From JAPPFW01 sp965200835 (GTDB lineage Bacteria; Actinomycetota; Acidimicrobiia; Spongiisociales; Spongiisociaceae), in assembly GCA_965200835.1 (NCBI GenBank), contig OZ241390.1, positions 1,116,001-1,180,000 on the forward strand: 64,000 bases of DNA, read 5' to 3'. Position 1 is the first letter of the stretch; every line of letters begins with the position of its first letter. The notes under the pieces were generated by a model. It saw nothing but the letters and a program-made list of their open reading frames with translations. It ran no database searches and was not told the origin of the DNA. A program made the position numbers and the translations under genes. This document shows positions 62,621-64,000 of the stretch, in pieces.

Positions 62621-63057
62621 CGATCGAGCGGGTGGAGGGTTTGCTGCAGGTGGTAGGCGGTGGCCGCGATGTGGGTAGACACAATCTCGTCGTGCGGTGG
62701 CGGAACCTCGAACCGGTGTTTGCCAATGCGCTTGCCAGCCTGCACCGGGAGACTGATGGCCTGTCAGGTGACCTAGAAGAGTGGTTGCCAGATCCGGACC
62801 CGGATGAGGCGGGCCCCTTCGTGGAATACACGACGAAGGGCGGCGAGTACGCGGCCCGGATTGTCCAGGTGGCGCTCAGGCTGGCAGAAACTTCTGCACA
62901 GATGCTCGATGTGCTGGCAGAGGAGGTCGACTGGGAGGCAACCGACCTATCGGCGGACATCGAGAGCATTCTTAGGAGGATACGGCTCGTGGAGGATCGG
63001 CTCGCCGATCCAGAATGGTTGGCCATACCCGAGGGATGGCAGCCCTACCAGCCCTGA
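62530..63057 (+). CDS. Helical protein or C-terminal half of the split nucleotidyltransferase
   Basis: This frame gives about 175 residues rich in helix: YWQAVPERLGALFGQLQLTI, then WRNLEPVFANALASLHRETD and EWLPDPDPDEAGPFVEYTTK. No good start codon opens it, and its upstream part only mirrors the nucleotidyltransferase in another frame. It is therefore most likely the second half of that gene after a one-base frameshift; a separate HEPN-like partner is the alternative, though no RxxxxH motif is evident. Confidence 0.5.
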   Translation, partial: RAVLIQQGDQQRYWQAVPERLGALFGQLQLTIERVEGLLQVVGGGRDVGRHNLVVRWRNLEPVFANALASLHRETDGLSGDLEEWLPDPDPDEAGPFVEYTTKGGEYAARIVQVALRLAETSAQMLDVLAEEVDWEATDLSADIESILRRIRLVEDRLADPEWLAIPEGWQPYQP

Positions 63058-63767
63058 AGCTGGGCCACGAGTAGTCGGTTGGAAGATGGAGACCATCGAT
63101 CCCTAGCCGGTTTACGAGTTGATCTCGAGCGCGGCGATGATGGTCGAGTTACCGAGGCCGCGGATCCCCTTTGCCGAAAAGTTGGTTCGCTATCGGTGGA
63201 GCCGAGCGCGGCCCGGTATGAAAACGGCCAGGCCCGCCATGCCGGGTCGCCGCCTTCCTGGTTGAGCAAGGGAGCGACCCTCCCCTCTCGCATCCGTGAT
63301 GTCCTCAGAGTCGGATGATGGGTTTGTCCACCCGCGAGCAGGGCAAGTGCCATCCCGCTCGTCAAGGCAACTCCCCATCGTCAAGGCAACTCCCTCATTA
63401 TTCCCCCACCCAAGTTCGTCGAAAATCAACCGATCGGCCGCCTCCGGCCGGGCCCGCCCCGCCCCCACCGCCACCACCTGGATCGGAGTGAGCGGACGAA
63501 CGTCCCGCCAGCCCCGAGGTTGCTCCCCCGGTCGCCGTCGATGCTCCGCAGTCGGGCTCCGATGATGATCAGCGCATCCGGCCTGCGCTGATGTTTTCGT
63601 GCCAACAGCGCCTATCACTATGCCAGGGGCCTGTGACAAATCGGCGGCCTGCCTGGACAGGGCCACGATGCCCGCCCCGCGGTCACCCAGCGGGGCTCGA
63701 TCAACGTCAGAGGATCTCCCACCTGTTAGTGTGTCGATCACCTGCGTTTCGTGACTCCGAGGAGGCC
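63058..63767. other. Gene-poor stretch with a short tandem duplication
   Basis: About 710 bases where frames on both strands look random. It contains two copies of TCGTCAAGGCAACTCCC with a 19-base period (63359 and 63378). No tRNA or mobile gene is recognised; it may hold decayed coding sequence. Confidence 0.4.
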
Positions 63768-64000
63768 ATGCTTCGTCAGATGGTGCGGGCCGGGCGTTTG
63801 GACCGGTCTTTCTACACATCGTTGCTCCACGACCGCTACGCCAGCGGCAACGCCGGTGCTGATCATCGTCCTGATCGCCATGATCCGCGAACTGATCGAC
63901 ATGTTTGCAGTGGCGGGTTCGCTAGCGCTGGCCGGGTTGTTGGAGGTGGTATTCGGGGCCTTGTCAGCCATCATGCGGACAGGCATCGTCGCGCTAGCGG
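63768..64000 (+). CDS. Membrane protein start, possibly Yip1-like, with apparent frameshift (runs off window)
   Basis: ATG 63768 with GGAGG upstream begins MLRQMVRAGRLDRSFYTSLL followed by HDRYASGNA. At about 63855 removal of one G moves into a strongly hydrophobic frame (VLIIVLIAMIRELIDMFAVA, then GSLALAGLLEVVFGAL) that stays open to the window end. The pattern of a short soluble start with an RLD..FY motif and then membrane helices resembles small actinobacterial Yip1-type proteins. Evidence is thin. Confidence 0.4.
   Translation, partial: MLRQMVRAGRLDRSFYTSLLHDRYASGNAGADHRPDRHDPRTDRHVCSGGFASAGRVVGGGIRGLVSHHADRHRRAS

Noticed and set aside
63190..63819. 209-codon minus-strand frame in the gene-poor end
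   Set aside because: Arg/Gly-rich, lacks a convincing ribosome-binding site and recognisable motifs; it also runs across the upstream region of the Yip1-like start.

Overview
The window looks like a high-GC chromosome of a deep-branching actinomycete; Acidimicrobiia or a relative is plausible but not proven from sequence alone. The reasons are the strongly G/C-ending codon use, the actinobacterial DUF3566 pair beside gyrA, and a gene order that closely follows the mycobacterial origin region (pcnA - NUDIX - MviN tail - sigM - anti-sigma - trxB - trxA - jag - yidC - yidD - rnpA - rpmH - dnaA - dnaN - recF - dciA - gyrB - gyrA). A complete str-S10-spc-alpha ribosomal block lies near the other end.

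Layout. 1-11 kb, minus strand: a fused dipeptide-type ABC ATPase (cut by the window edge), two DUF3566 proteins, gyrA, gyrB, a DciA-like gene, recF, dnaN and dnaA. 11-14 kb, plus: rpmH, rnpA, yidD, yidC and jag, with GTGA start/stop overlaps. DnaA-box-like sites sit on both sides of dnaA, so the origin probably lies here. 14-20 kb, minus: thioredoxin, thioredoxin reductase, anti-sigma/ECF sigma, an orphan MviN-type pseudokinase with lectin-like tail, GNAT and NUDIX. rsmG-parA-parB and the MurJ flippase, expected here by synteny, are absent. 20-24 kb, plus: an HDAC-family deacetylase, CCA/poly(A) nucleotidyltransferase and an MFS exporter.

24-29 kb is accessory: a large palindromic element, an orphan small gene, AlkD, a MaoC dehydratase, transposase relics, and a lower-GC island with a TetR-like regulator and partner. 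29-36 kb holds metabolic and redox genes: pyrE, acyl-CoA dehydrogenase, an AhpD/CMD-family gene whose second CxxC cysteine codon is TGA followed by a SECIS-like hairpin, a thioredoxin, a multicopper oxidase lipoprotein, a membrane-anchored molybdopterin oxidoreductase and tRNA-Leu. 36-42 kb holds serS and, within 3.1 kb of one another, all four expected serine tRNAs (GGA, CGA, TGA, GCT), plus SRP RNA, tadA, a PhyH oxygenase, an HpcH/HpaI aldolase and tRNA-Arg.

42-62 kb is the ribosomal superoperon from rpsL to rplQ, including fusA, tuf, secY, adk, map and rpoA; infA is not in its usual place. 62-64 kb is accessory again: a frame-broken MNT nucleotidyltransferase, a gene-poor stretch and a probable frame-broken membrane protein running off the window. 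Three apparent single-base frameshifts (near 31227, 62530 and 63855) may be sequencing errors rather than gene decay. The most interesting candidate is the possible selenocysteine AhpD-like protein at 31027-31607.
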